Source of the DNA: an uncultured Ruminococcus sp.
Lineage (GTDB): Bacteria; Bacillota; Clostridia; Oscillospirales; Ruminococcaceae
Direction: 5' to 3'
Length of the DNA stretch: 34,080 nucleotides
NCBI GenBank assembly: GCA_947176075.1
Contig: CAMWPG010000009.1
Location: forward strand, 1 to 34,080
The position numbers and the translations under genes are program-made. Below, piece by piece: positions 7,700 through 17,050 of this stretch (position 1 is its first letter; each line of letters opens with the position of its first letter). The notes under the pieces are model-generated. The model did no database searches. It saw only the letters and a list, made by a program, of their open reading frames with translations, and was not told the origin of the DNA.

Positions 7700-9649
7700 A
7701 TGATGATAAGTCTGAAACTAAAGGACGGCAGCGTTCGTGAAATTGAATCAGCCACAAGTGCCGCTGAAATAGTAAAGGGTATTGGCATGGGCCTTTATAA
7801 GGCTGCTTGCTGCGTAAAGATAAACGGTGAGATTCGTGACCTCAGAACTGTTATTGATTCTGACTGCGAATTTGAAGTCATGACATTTGACTCAGAAGAA
7901 GGTAAAAAAACATTCTGGCATACAGCTTCCCACGTTCTGGCACAGGCTGTAAAGAGACTCTATCCAAGTGCAAAGCTTGCAATAGGTCCTGCTATTGACG
8001 GCGGATTCTATTATGACTTTGACATTGAAAAGCCGTTTTCATCAGAGGATCTTGCAAAGATCGAGGCTGAAATGAAAAAGATCGTCAAGGCAAATACTGC
8101 ACTTACAGCATTCACACTCTCACCTGAGGAAGCATTGCAGAAGCTGCGTGAAATGGACGAGCCTTATAAGGTCGAGCTTTGCGAGGAACACGTTTCAAAT
8201 GGTGAACCTATCTCATTCTATCAGCAGGATGAATTCATTGATCTCTGCGCAGGTCCTCACCTTATGAGTACCGGAACTATAAAGGCATTCAAGCTTCTGT
8301 CATGTACAGGTGCATACTGGAGAGGCTCTGAGAAGAATAAGATGCTCTCCCGTGTTTATGCAACAGCATTCCCGAAGGCAGCTCAGCTTGAAGAAGAATT
8401 GAAACGCCGTGAAGAAGCTAAGCTTCGTGACCACAATAAGCTTGGACGTGAGCTTGAGCTTTTCACAACTGTTGACTGTATCGGACAGGGATTGCCTGTA
8501 CTGCTGCCAAAGGGTGCAAAGGTTATACAGCTGCTTCAGAGATGGATAGAAGATGAGGAGCAGAAAAGAGGCTATCTCCTCACTAAAACTCCGCTTATGG
8601 CGAAGTCCGATCTTTATAAAATATCCGGTCACTGGGATCACTATCTTGATGGTATGTTCGTACTGGGCGATCCGAGCGATGACACAAAGGAATGCTTTGC
8701 ACTTCGTCCGATGACCTGTCCTTTCCAGTATCAGGTATTTCTGAATCGTCAGCGTTCATATCGTGATCTGCCTATGCGTCTGGGCGAGACATCTACACTT
8801 TTCAGAAATGAGGACAGCGGTGAAATGCATGGACTTATCCGTGTAAGACAGTTCACTATTTCCGAGGGACATCTTATTCTCCGTCCTGAGCAGCTGGAAG
8901 AGGAATTCAAGGGCTGTTTGGAGCTTGCAAAGTATTGTCTTGATACTGTTGGAATGCTCGAGGACTGCACCTTCCGTTTCTCACAGTGGGATCCTGCAAA
9001 TCCTAAGAATAAATATGAGGGTACAGCAGAGCAGTGGGAAGAAGCTCAGACTATAATGGGTAAGATACTTGATAATTTGGGTGTTGATTATACAGTCGGT
9101 ATCGATGAGGCAGCATTTTACGGACCTAAGCTCGATATTCAGTATAAAAATGTATTCGGTAAGGAAGACACTATCGTTACGATCCAGATAGATATGCTGC
9201 TTGCTGAAAAATTCGGCATGGAATATGTAGATGCAGACGGCTCTAAGAGAAGACCATATATAATTCACAGAACATCACTTGGCTGCTATGAGAGAACTCT
9301 TGCGTATCTTATTGAGAAGTTTGCAGGTGCATTCCCGCTGTGGCTTGCTCCTGAACAGGTAAGACTTATCCCGATCGCAGACCGTCACCTTGATTATACC
9401 TACGAACTGCTGCATAAGCTGGAAGCTGCCGGACTGCGCTGCGAGGTGGATAATCGTGCAGAAAAGGTCGGATATAAGATCCGTCAGGCTGTTATGGAGA
9501 AAGTTCCATATATGATAACTCTTGGTGATAATGAAGTAGCAGAAGGCACAGCAGCTGTAAGAAGCCGTAAGGATGGAGATCTTGGCAGCATGGGACTTGA
9601 TGAACTGGTTGCAAAGCTCGTTGAGGAAGTTGAAAGCAAGAAGAGATAA
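7700..9649 (+). CDS. thrS: Threonine-tRNA ligase
   Basis: A 649-residue class II aminoacyl-tRNA synthetase that charges tRNA-Thr in the cytoplasm. Domain order is the standard one: N-terminal TGS domain (about 1-62), editing domain with 'HTASH' (about 73) and 'CAGPHL', catalytic core with 'RPMTCPFQYQVF' and 'FRNEDSGEMHGLIRVRQF', and a C-terminal anticodon-binding domain starting near 'APEQVRLIPIAD'. The start is ATG 7700 behind AAAGGAG (7688-7694). An upstream in-frame start at 7637 lies inside the terminator stem of the T-box and is rejected. Expression is controlled by the T-box leader. The gene ends in a clean intrinsic terminator, so it is monocistronic. Confidence 0.96.
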   Translation: MMISLKLKDGSVREIESATSAAEIVKGIGMGLYKAACCVKINGEIRDLRTVIDSDCEFEVMTFDSEEGKKTFWHTASHVLAQAVKRLYPSAKLAIGPAIDGGFYYDFDIEKPFSSEDLAKIEAEMKKIVKANTALTAFTLSPEEALQKLREMDEPYKVELCEEHVSNGEPISFYQQDEFIDLCAGPHLMSTGTIKAFKLLSCTGAYWRGSEKNKMLSRVYATAFPKAAQLEEELKRREEAKLRDHNKLGRELELFTTVDCIGQGLPVLLPKGAKVIQLLQRWIEDEEQKRGYLLTKTPLMAKSDLYKISGHWDHYLDGMFVLGDPSDDTKECFALRPMTCPFQYQVFLNRQRSYRDLPMRLGETSTLFRNEDSGEMHGLIRVRQFTISEGHLILRPEQLEEEFKGCLELAKYCLDTVGMLEDCTFRFSQWDPANPKNKYEGTAEQWEEAQTIMGKILDNLGVDYTVGIDEAAFYGPKLDIQYKNVFGKEDTIVTIQIDMLLAEKFGMEYVDADGSKRRPYIIHRTSLGCYERTLAYLIEKFAGAFPLWLAPEQVRLIPIADRHLDYTYELLHKLEAAGLRCEVDNRAEKVGYKIRQAVMEKVPYMITLGDNEVAEGTAAVRSRKDGDLGSMGLDELVAKLVEEVESKKR

Positions 9650-9661
9650 GAAGTAGATCTT

Positions 9662-9687
9662 GCCTTCCCTTTAAGGGAAGGCTTTTT
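9662..9687 (+). terminator. Intrinsic terminator of thrS
   Basis: Perfect 8-bp stem GCCTTCCC (9662-9669) with GGGAAGGC (9675-9682), followed by TTTTT. On the opposite strand the stem has no T-tract, so it serves thrS only. Confidence 0.85.
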
Positions 9688-9688
9688 C

Positions 9689-10075
9689 TCAGATAAATTT
9701 CCTGCGGACATATCGGCAGAAAAATAATGCCGGAAAGCAAAGGAAAAACCATAGTACAGAAAAGGGCAGACAGATCTGACCAAAAAGATTAAGCGGAACA
9801 CGGGAATAATCCCACACTGCCCATCCAAAAATAATATTGTCTGCAACTCCTGTGATCATTTCAAGGGCTGTTATCATAAGAGCGCCGGAAAGAGCCTTGA
9901 AAGCAAGCGGCTGATCGTCTTCGGATATGCAGTAAAGCACTGCTCCCGAAATACCGCCCAAAATGGTCATTGTCCAGTGTGTATATCCACGGAATATTAT
10001 TTCAATAAAGCTGTATATGAGTGCGCCAAGAAGAAATATAAATCCTATCTCATATATATGAATGCGTCTGTCCAT
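9689..10075 (-). CDS. Small four-helix membrane protein, putative ABC-transporter type IV (CmpB-like) family
   Basis: A 128-residue integral membrane protein with four hydrophobic segments at roughly 9-28, 35-52, 62-82 and 96-118, joined by short charged loops. The C-terminal signature 'YSRVPLNLFGQICLPFS' followed by a Trp/Phe-rich helix matches what I recall of the CmpB-like putative ABC-transporter type IV family, whose biochemical function is unclear. It stands alone on the minus strand, convergent with thrS, with no ATPase partner nearby. The ATG at 10073-10075 is preceded by GGAGGTAC. The family name should not be read as evidence of transport. Confidence 0.7.
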   Translation of the reverse strand: MDRRIHIYEIGFIFLLGALIYSFIEIIFRGYTHWTMTILGGISGAVLYCISEDDQPLAFKALSGALMITALEMITGVADNIIFGWAVWDYSRVPLNLFGQICLPFSVLWFFLCFPALFFCRYVRRKFI

Positions 10076-10088
10076 CTGTACCTCCGAA

Positions 10089-10209
10089 AGTCTTGAAATT
10101 ATATCGCAAGTTTTTGCCTCTTAAGGGGTGGAAACTTGTGAAAATGGGATTTCAAAGGGCGTATCTGCCCTTTGGCAAGGGTTTAAGGGGACAGCGTCCC
10201 CTTGCCCGA
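10089..10209. repeat. Dispersed palindromic repeat between the membrane protein gene and malQ
   Basis: A chain of palindromes. Arms containing GCAAGTTT and AAACTTGTG are flanked by TCTTGAAAT and GGATTTCAA. Next come AAAGGGC-loop-GCCCTTT (10154-10173) and AAGGGGA-CAGCG-TCCCCTT (about 10185-10203), which is bounded by GGCAAG/CTTGCC. The first arm recurs on the other strand at 56-91. It has no coding potential and most resembles a REP/MITE-type element or a structured RNA. Confidence 0.6.
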
Positions 10210-10277
10210 GTTGTAGATAGTGTTATTATTATTAATATCGCTGCTTTTTATGCAGTGTTATGAAAGGAATATAATTT

Positions 10278-11795
10278 ATGCGAAGAAGCGGGATCTTAAT
10301 GCATATTTCAAGTTTGCCGGGCGAATGCGGCATAGGAAAAATGGGAAAAGAAGCTTATGACTTTGCTGATTTTCTGCAAAAAAGCGGAGTTTCTGTATGG
10401 CAGATATTGCCCATTTCCCCTACAAGCTACGGCGATTCACCTTATCAGTCATTTTCTGTTCATGCGGGTAATCCATACTTTATAGATTTTGAAACTCTTG
10501 AAGCGGAAGGTCTGCTGGAAAGGAGCGAATATGCTGACGTAAATTGGGGTGATGATCCTCTGCGTGTTGATTATGAAAAAATCTACCGCAATGTTTTTCC
10601 TGTATTACGTAAGGCATATGAGCGTTTCGACAAGAAAAGTGCGGAATATAGGGCATTCCTAAATGAAAAGTCTGACTGGCTTTTAAACTATGCTCTTTTT
10701 ATGGCGCTTAAAGATGCTCATGGCGGAAAGCCTTGGCAGGAATGGGAAAAGCCTCTTGCAATGTTTGAAAAGAAAGCTGTCGAAGCTGCAAGATCAGAAT
10801 ACGCAGATGATATTGATTTTTACTGTGTTATGCAGTATTGGTTCTATTCTCAGTGGCTGAAGCTTAAAGCATACTGTAACGAAAGGGGAATATCTATAGT
10901 TGGAGATATCCCGATATATGTTGCATACGACAGCGTGGATGTTTGGACAAGTCCCGAGCTTTTTTGCCTTGATGATGAGCGTATACCGACAGATGTTGCA
11001 GGATGTCCGCCTGACTTTTTCTCTGCCACAGGTCAGCTCTGGGGAAATCCGCTTTATGATTGGGATTATCATAAAAAGACGGGCTTCAAGTGGTGGATAA
11101 AGCGTCTTGGCAGTGCTGCTGAGCTTTACGATACTGTCAGGATCGATCATTTCCGAGGATTTGAAAGCTACTATGCTATTCCATACGGCAATCCTACCGC
11201 TGAGATCGGCGAGTGGCGAAAAGGACCGAATACTGAGCTTTTTGAAGCTGCTGAAAAGGCTCTCGGCAAGATGTCTATTATCGCTGAGGATCTGGGATTC
11301 ATTACGCCGGAGGTAAGAGAAATGCTTGACAGCTGCGGTTATCCGGGTATGAAGGTGCTGCAATTTGCATTCGACGGTGATTCAGGCTGCGGTGATCTTC
11401 CTCATAATTATGCTTCCAGTCACTGCGTAGTGTATACAGGAACGCATGATAATATGACACTCAGCGGATGGTGTGCATCGCTAAGTCCAAAATCGGTATC
11501 CTTTAGTAAGAGATATCTCAGAGTAAAGGACAGAAAGGACTTGCCGGAAGCAGTGATAAGAGCTGCATGGAGCAGTACGGGAGAGCTTGCAGTTGCACAG
11601 ATACAGGATTTTCTCAGTGAAAGTGCAGATGCAAGAATGAATACACCGTCAACAGCGGCTGGCAATTGGCAGTACAGGGTGAAAAACGGAGCATTTACAG
11701 CAAAGCTTGCAAAGAAGATATATGCCCTGAGTGAATTGTTTTATCGTTTGCCTGAGAAAGAAGAGAAAGAACCTGAAACAGAATTGATGCTTTAA
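10278..11795 (+). CDS. malQ: 4-alpha-glucanotransferase (amylomaltase)
   Basis: A 505-residue GH77 enzyme that transfers alpha-1,4-glucan segments between malto-oligosaccharides in the cytoplasm, usually in maltodextrin or glycogen metabolism. It begins with the family's 'RRSGILMHISSLPG' segment. The catalytic triad is intact: nucleophile Asp290 in 'VRIDHFRGF', acid/base Glu337 in 'IIAEDLG', and Asp391 in 'GTHDNMTLSGW'. Length is normal for bacterial MalQ. The ATG follows GAAAGGAA with 9 bp spacing. It is apparently monocistronic: a palindromic repeat lies upstream and a weak terminator and a tRNA promoter lie downstream. No other glycogen or maltose genes are in the window. Confidence 0.95.
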   Translation: MRRSGILMHISSLPGECGIGKMGKEAYDFADFLQKSGVSVWQILPISPTSYGDSPYQSFSVHAGNPYFIDFETLEAEGLLERSEYADVNWGDDPLRVDYEKIYRNVFPVLRKAYERFDKKSAEYRAFLNEKSDWLLNYALFMALKDAHGGKPWQEWEKPLAMFEKKAVEAARSEYADDIDFYCVMQYWFYSQWLKLKAYCNERGISIVGDIPIYVAYDSVDVWTSPELFCLDDERIPTDVAGCPPDFFSATGQLWGNPLYDWDYHKKTGFKWWIKRLGSAAELYDTVRIDHFRGFESYYAIPYGNPTAEIGEWRKGPNTELFEAAEKALGKMSIIAEDLGFITPEVREMLDSCGYPGMKVLQFAFDGDSGCGDLPHNYASSHCVVYTGTHDNMTLSGWCASLSPKSVSFSKRYLRVKDRKDLPEAVIRAAWSSTGELAVAQIQDFLSESADARMNTPSTAAGNWQYRVKNGAFTAKLAKKIYALSELFYRLPEKEEKEPETELML

Positions 11796-11800
11796 AAAAT

Positions 11801-11832
11801 AATGTGTTTTACTGCGAAAACATTCTTTTTTT
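11801..11832 (+). terminator. Probable terminator of malQ
   Basis: AATG/CATT and TTTT/AAAA pair around an ACTGCG loop with one bulge, followed by a run of T. The stem is weak but its position just after the malQ stop fits. Confidence 0.5.
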
Positions 11833-11850
11833 AACAAAACTCAAAACAAG

Positions 11851-11879
11851 TTGACAAAACTGCTTTAATATGATATACT
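11851..11879 (+). promoter_or_regulatory. Promoter of tRNA-Pro
   Basis: TTGACA (11851-11856), 17-bp spacer, TATACT (11874-11879) with TGA as extended -10. It lies 26 bp before the mature tRNA. Confidence 0.8.
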
Positions 11880-11905
11880 ATTTAAGTCAATTAAGGCAGT
11901 TTTTA

Positions 11906-11982
11906 CGAGGTGTGGCTCAGTTTGGTAGAGCACTACGTTCGGGACGTAGGGGCCGCAAGTTCGAATCTTGTCACCTCGACCA
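11906..11982 (+). tRNA. tRNA-Pro (anticodon CGG)
   Basis: A complete 77-nt cloverleaf with encoded CCA. The acceptor CGAGGTG (11906-11912) pairs with CACCTCG (11972-11978), then discriminator A and CCA. The D-arm has GCTC/GAGC. The anticodon stem CTACG/CGTAG encloses the loop TTCGGGA, so the anticodon is CGG, reading CCG. The T-arm contains GTTCGAAT. It is a single tRNA with its own promoter and terminator. Confidence 0.96.
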
Positions 11983-11985
11983 GTT

Positions 11986-12031
11986 AAAAACCACGCAATT
12001 GCGAGAAATTTCTCGTGTGCGTGGTTTTTTT
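11986..12031 (+). terminator. Intrinsic terminator of tRNA-Pro
   Basis: AAAAACCACGCA (11986-11997) pairs with TGCGTGGTTTTT (12018-12029), with an inner palindrome CGAGAAATTTCTCG and a T-run. The A-run on the left arm means it could also work on the minus strand. Confidence 0.85.
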
Positions 12032-12085
12032 GTTTATTTTTAAGTTGTTTGAATTCATTAGTCAATTCAAATTTTTTCTAAGAGC

Positions 12086-12114
12086 TTGACACTATGGCAC
12101 TACTTTGGTATAAT
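12086..12114 (+). promoter_or_regulatory. Promoter of the polysaccharide (GDP-D-rhamnose) operon
   Basis: TTGACA (12086-12091), 17-bp spacer, TATAAT (12109-12114) with TGG extended -10. The expected transcription start (about 12121) coincides with the first base of the palindromic repeat at 12121-12254, so the repeat forms the bulk of the leader RNA. Confidence 0.85.
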
Positions 12115-12120
12115 AAATTA

Positions 12121-12254
12121 TATAGCAAATGGCAAATTTATCTGGAGTTTGATATTTGCCGATACGCACAAAATGAGCTTATTGAATGAACGTGCGGAGA
12201 AATTTCAGTAAATTTATTATAGTAAATTTCAAATTGTTTTTGACGTTTACTATA
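12121..12254 (+). repeat. Leader-associated palindromic repeat, long form plus attached short hairpin
   Basis: The first ~100 bp aligns with 30757-30855. Shared features are a TATAG start, CAAATTTAT, GTTTG, the exact 15-mer TTTGCCGATACGCAC, then ATTGA, GTGCG and a TATA end. Inner stems include CGCAC/GTGCG. A second palindrome follows at 12218-12254, from TATAGTAAA to TTTACTATA, and resembles the 36-bp copies at 24471 and 32872. It has no coding potential. Confidence 0.7.
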
Positions 12255-12260
12255 TAATAT

Positions 12261-12278
12261 CCTCTGCCAATGCAGAGG
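12261..12278 (+). promoter_or_regulatory. Hairpin in the operon leader
   Basis: CCTCTGC (12261-12267) pairs exactly with GCAGAGG (12272-12278) around a CAAT loop. The right arm contains an AGAGGA sequence that could serve as ribosome binding site for the in-frame TTG codons at 12289-12294, so the hairpin could limit their use. Confidence 0.5.
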
Positions 12279-12318
12279 ATGCATAAAATTGTTGAAAATA
12301 AGGCTGGTAGATATTATT

Positions 12319-13722
12319 ATGCCGAAATACAAAGAAAATAACAGAGACTCATACAGAAGGATATACTCGCTTCTTGCGGCTGCGGCGCTGCTGGCAGTAT
12401 TTGCAGGGGCATTCAGCATAGTGTGGTATGAATGCTTCAGCGATACTATCCTCCTGCCGTTTTACAGAAGAGGCAACTGGGTTATGATAACAATATACGC
12501 CGTACTGATGCTGCTTTTCAGCAATGTGTTCGGCGGACTTAAAACAGGCTATCTTAGAAGAACAGATACATTTTATTCTCAGTCGTTGTCTATGCTTTGC
12601 GTAAATGTGGTGACATACTTCCAGATAAGTCTTATTGCAAGGCATTTTGTTTCGCCGCTGCCTCTTTTGCTTCTAACGATCATAGATATCGCTATGCTGC
12701 CTGTTTGGATAATAGCTGCAAATAAGCTTTATTTTTCCCTTTTTCCGCCAAGGCGGCTTGTTATAATATACGGTGAAAGGGCGGCGGCGGAGCTTGCTGT
12801 AAAAATGAGCCGCAGAGTTGACAAGTATATGATATGTGAATCGGTAAATGCTGATCATTCACTTAGCGAAATGAAAACGGCAATAGATAAGTACGAGGGC
12901 GTTATTTTATGCGATATGCCGGGACAGCTCCGAAATGATATACTCAAATATTGCTTTGCTAAAAAAATTCGTGTGTATGTTGCGCCGAAAATTTCAGATA
13001 TTATAATAAGAGGCGCAGAAGATATAAGACTTTTTGATACACCGCTTATTCTTTGCAGGAACAGAGGTCTGAGTCCGGAGCAGCGTTTTGTGAAAAGATT
13101 ATTTGATCTTTTGTTTTCACTGCTGGCAGGTGTTATCTTCATGCCAATATGTCTTGTTATAGCGATAATTATAAAGCTTGAGGATGGCGGAGCAGTACTG
13201 TATAAGCAGGAGAGACTTACACTTGACGACAGAAGATTTTATGTATACAAATTCAGAAGCATGATACCTGATGCCGAAAAGCATGGTGCGCAGCTTGCGA
13301 CAGAAGATGACAGCCGTATAACCAAGACCGGAAAGATACTTAGAAAATGCAGGCTCGATGAGCTGCCGCAGATCCTGAATATTATAAAAGGTGATATGTC
13401 AGTGGTAGGTCCACGGCCGGAGCGACCAGAGCTTGCGTATAAATATGAACAGGATATGCCGGAGTTTGATTTCAGGCTTCGTGTAAAGGCGGGGCTTACG
13501 GGATATGCTCAGGTAACAGGACTTTATGATACATCACCTTATGATAAGCTGAAAATGGACATGATGTATATAGAACAGTATTCATTGCTTCTCGATTTGA
13601 GAATAATAATGATGACTATAAAAACCATGATCTTTCCGGGCGAAAGCAACGAGGAAGCCAGACTTCACGAGCAGCAGGCATCTGAGAATCGGCTCAGACA
13701 AAATGAAGATGACGAGAAATAG
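12319..13722 (+). CDS. Initiating polyprenyl-phosphate sugar-1-phosphate transferase (WcaJ/WbaP type)
   Basis: A 467-residue membrane enzyme of the exopolysaccharide polyprenyl glycosylphosphotransferase family. It transfers a sugar phosphate from a nucleotide sugar to undecaprenyl phosphate, the first step in lipid-linked glycan assembly. The N-terminal half has about four hydrophobic segments and a CoA-binding-like domain. The C-terminal bacterial sugar transferase domain starts near 'KRLFDLLFSLLAGVIF' and has 'KFRSM', 'RKCRLDELPQILNI' and 'GDMSVVGPRPERPE'. The ATG at 12319 (MPKYKEN) is preferred. An alternative TTG at 12289 would add 10 residues and has an AGAGGA site partly buried in a hairpin. 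It is the first gene of a seven-gene operon. The sugar transferred is not deducible. Confidence 0.88.
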   Translation: MPKYKENNRDSYRRIYSLLAAAALLAVFAGAFSIVWYECFSDTILLPFYRRGNWVMITIYAVLMLLFSNVFGGLKTGYLRRTDTFYSQSLSMLCVNVVTYFQISLIARHFVSPLPLLLLTIIDIAMLPVWIIAANKLYFSLFPPRRLVIIYGERAAAELAVKMSRRVDKYMICESVNADHSLSEMKTAIDKYEGVILCDMPGQLRNDILKYCFAKKIRVYVAPKISDIIIRGAEDIRLFDTPLILCRNRGLSPEQRFVKRLFDLLFSLLAGVIFMPICLVIAIIIKLEDGGAVLYKQERLTLDDRRFYVYKFRSMIPDAEKHGAQLATEDDSRITKTGKILRKCRLDELPQILNIIKGDMSVVGPRPERPELAYKYEQDMPEFDFRLRVKAGLTGYAQVTGLYDTSPYDKLKMDMMYIEQYSLLLDLRIIMMTIKTMIFPGESNEEARLHEQQASENRLRQNEDDEK

Positions 13723-13732
13723 TGAGGTAAAT

Positions 13733-14812
13733 ATGAGAATTACAGCAGTTATAATGGCAGGCGGAAAAGGCGAGCGATTCTGGCCAAAGAGCAGAACGAG
13801 ACTTCCTAAACAATTTCTTTCCCTTACATCGGATAAAGAGACAATGATCCAGAAAACAGTGGAAAGACTTAAAGGCGTCGCAGAGCCTGAGGATATTTTT
13901 ATAGTAACAAATAAGATATATGAGAAACTTGCACATGAGCAGCTTCCGCAGATACCGGCTGAAAATATTATTTCAGAACCTTGCGGCAGAAATACTGCAC
14001 CTTGTATTGCACTTGCAGCAGCCGTTATTGAAAAGAAATACGGCGGAGAACAGATAATGCTTGTCCTGCCGTCTGACCATCTCATACGCTATGAGGAAAT
14101 GTATACAGATACACTCAGACAAGCGATAGCGGTGGCTGAGTCTGGACAGAGACTTGTTACAATAGGCATTACTCCGACATATCCAGAAACAGGCTACGGT
14201 TATATTCAGTTTGAGCGTGATACCACACTTGGCATGAGAGGCGTGTATCAGGTAAGCCGATTTGTTGAGAAGCCTGACATAGATACAGCCAGAGGATACC
14301 TTGCATCAGGAAAATATCTCTGGAACAGCGGAATGTTCGTCTGGAAAACAAGCACTATTCTTATGAATATGAACAAGCTTATGCCTGAGGTTTACTCCGG
14401 TGTTGTGGAAATAGCTGATAAATTTGGAACAGATGAATTTGCAGTAGCACTCAGTGATGGATATGAAAAGCTTCCGAGTGAATCAGTTGACTTTGGCATT
14501 ATGGAAAAGGCTGAGGAGATATATACAATACCGGGCAGCTTCGGCTGGGACGATGTTGGAAACTGGCTTGCTGTTGAGCGTATAAATTCCACAAATGACC
14601 TTGGAAATTACGTTGAGGGGGACGTTATCACCATAGGAACGAAGCACTGCACCATCTGCGGAGGAAAACGGCTCATTGCAGCAGTGGGTGTTGAAAATAC
14701 AATAGTTGTTGATACGGACGATGCGATTCTTATTTGTGATAAGAATCACACGCAGGATGTTAAAAAGGTTATAGAAAATCTTAAAATATGCAATCGCGCG
14801 GCACTTCTCTAA
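13733..14812 (+). CDS. manC: Mannose-1-phosphate guanylyltransferase
   Basis: A 359-residue nucleotidyltransferase that makes GDP-mannose from mannose 1-phosphate and GTP. The N-terminal 'VIMAGGKGERFWPKSR' is the GTP-binding signature, and 'FVEKPD' and 'NSGMFVW' are typical of the family. It lacks the C-terminal phosphomannose isomerase domain of the ~480-residue bifunctional type, so isomerase and phosphomannomutase must be encoded elsewhere. The ATG at 13733 follows GTGAGGT and lies 10 bp after the previous stop. An upstream in-frame ATG at 13703 overlaps the preceding gene and is less likely. The stop codon coincides with the start of a repeat remnant (14810-14829). Confidence 0.94.
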   Translation: MRITAVIMAGGKGERFWPKSRTRLPKQFLSLTSDKETMIQKTVERLKGVAEPEDIFIVTNKIYEKLAHEQLPQIPAENIISEPCGRNTAPCIALAAAVIEKKYGGEQIMLVLPSDHLIRYEEMYTDTLRQAIAVAESGQRLVTIGITPTYPETGYGYIQFERDTTLGMRGVYQVSRFVEKPDIDTARGYLASGKYLWNSGMFVWKTSTILMNMNKLMPEVYSGVVEIADKFGTDEFAVALSDGYEKLPSESVDFGIMEKAEEIYTIPGSFGWDDVGNWLAVERINSTNDLGNYVEGDVITIGTKHCTICGGKRLIAAVGVENTIVVDTDDAILICDKNHTQDVKKVIENLKICNRAALL

Positions 14813-14829
14813 GAACTCGTCTTCACAAG
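14810..14829 (+). repeat. Remnant of the palindrome at 4714-4875
   Basis: TAAGAACTCGTCTTCACAAG here differs at one base from 4714-4733. Only this outer end is present. Its first three bases are the manC stop codon, and it sits in the 52-bp gap before gmd. Confidence 0.55.
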
Positions 14830-14849
14830 TTTCCGAGAAGGTCTATTGA

Positions 14850-15884
<1,035 letters not shown>

Positions 15885-15898
15885 ATTCGGAGGAAAGC

Positions 15899-17050
15899 AT
15901 GAAAATTGCATTTGATGCACTTCCTCTTATTAGTGAGAGAATGACAGGAATAGGCTATTGTCAGGCAGGACAGATACAAGCTCTTATGGCATTGCATCCG
16001 GAGGAGCAGTATGTCATGCAGTTCTTTGCTACAGGCGACGGCGGAGAAAAGCGAAAAAGACTTGAAAGCTATGAAAATGCTCGTGCGGAGCTTCGTCAGG
16101 GAAAATGCTCAGGATATCTCTACCGTCTGGTATCAAATTTTCTGCCTGTCCCGTATAATAAATTCTTCGGAAGCGATGCAGATATAACTCACTTTTTTAA
16201 TTATATAGTACCTCCAAAGGTCAGCGGAAAGACAGTTGTTACAGTTCATGATATGGTGTATAAGGCTTTCCCCGAAACAGTAAGAGGTCGTACACGCTAT
16301 ATGCTTGAAACAGGACTGAAGCGTTCCATGAAAAGAGCTGATCTTATTGTTACAGATTCGGAATTTTCAAGGTCGGAGATACTGAAATATTTTCCTCAAT
16401 GGGAGACAAAGCTCAGGGTCGTGCCATGCGGCGTTGACAGATCAAGATTTCGTCCTATATTAGATAGTGTACGTATAGATGAAACAAAAAAGCTTCTCGG
16501 CATTGATAGAGAATATTTTCTATATCTCGGTACACTTGAGCCAAGAAAAAATCTTCGCAGACTTGTTATTGCATATGATGGATTCCGTAAGGGCAAGGCG
16601 GAATATCCTTGTCTGGTTCTTGCAGGCGGAAAGGGCTGGCTCAATGACGAGCTTATGCGTACGATAAAAGAACTTGAGCTTGAACCCGACGTAAAGATCG
16701 TTTCTTATGTTCCGGAGGAGAATATCTGCAAGCTTATGTCGGGTGCGCTGGCGTTTGTATTTCCTTCTATATACGAAGGCTTTGGAATGCCGCCTCTTGA
16801 AGCCATGGCTTGCGGAGTTCCGGTGCTTACCACTCATGCGGCGTCCTTACCGGAGGTCGTGGGCGACTGCGCTCTTATATGCGATCCTTACCATACAGAG
16901 CAGATAACGGACTGCCTTGAACGGCTCTATCATGACTCCAAACTCAGGAGGGAGCTTTCTGCTGCCGGTCTTAAACGTGCAAGAATTTATTCATGGGAAA
17001 ATGCAGCAGCTGCTCTTTATGATGTATATAAGGAGGCACTTCGTGGCTGA
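15899..17050 (+). CDS. GT4-family glycosyltransferase
   Basis: A 383-residue GT-B fold glycosyltransferase of family 4. The C-terminal donor-binding domain has 'YLGTLEPRKNLRRL', and the EX7E motif runs from Glu293 to Glu301 in 'YEGFGMPPLEAMACGVPVL'. 'VTDSEFSRSEILKYFP' and 'VPCGVD' are typical of mannosyl- and rhamnosyltransferase-like GT4 enzymes. It is cytoplasmic or peripheral membrane, with no transmembrane helix. The ATG follows CGGAGGAAAG, 14 bp after gmd. In this operon the expected donor is GDP-mannose or GDP-D-rhamnose and the acceptor a lipid-linked sugar; this is inferred from context. It overlaps the next gene by 8 bp. Confidence 0.9.
   Translation: MKIAFDALPLISERMTGIGYCQAGQIQALMALHPEEQYVMQFFATGDGGEKRKRLESYENARAELRQGKCSGYLYRLVSNFLPVPYNKFFGSDADITHFFNYIVPPKVSGKTVVTVHDMVYKAFPETVRGRTRYMLETGLKRSMKRADLIVTDSEFSRSEILKYFPQWETKLRVVPCGVDRSRFRPILDSVRIDETKKLLGIDREYFLYLGTLEPRKNLRRLVIAYDGFRKGKAEYPCLVLAGGKGWLNDELMRTIKELELEPDVKIVSYVPEENICKLMSGALAFVFPSIYEGFGMPPLEAMACGVPVLTTHAASLPEVVGDCALICDPYHTEQITDCLERLYHDSKLRRELSAAGLKRARIYSWENAAAALYDVYKEALRG

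Noticed and set aside
11865-12065. Minus-strand frame across the tRNA-Pro gene
   Set aside because: It is the antisense of the tRNA and its terminator, a common false call.
13582-14085. 167-codon minus-strand frame across the transferase/manC junction
   Set aside because: It spans two well-supported plus-strand genes and has no ribosome binding site.
16917-17042. Long upstream extension of the second GT4 gene
   Set aside because: It lies within the preceding glycosyltransferase in another frame; GTG 17043 has AAGGAGG at good spacing.
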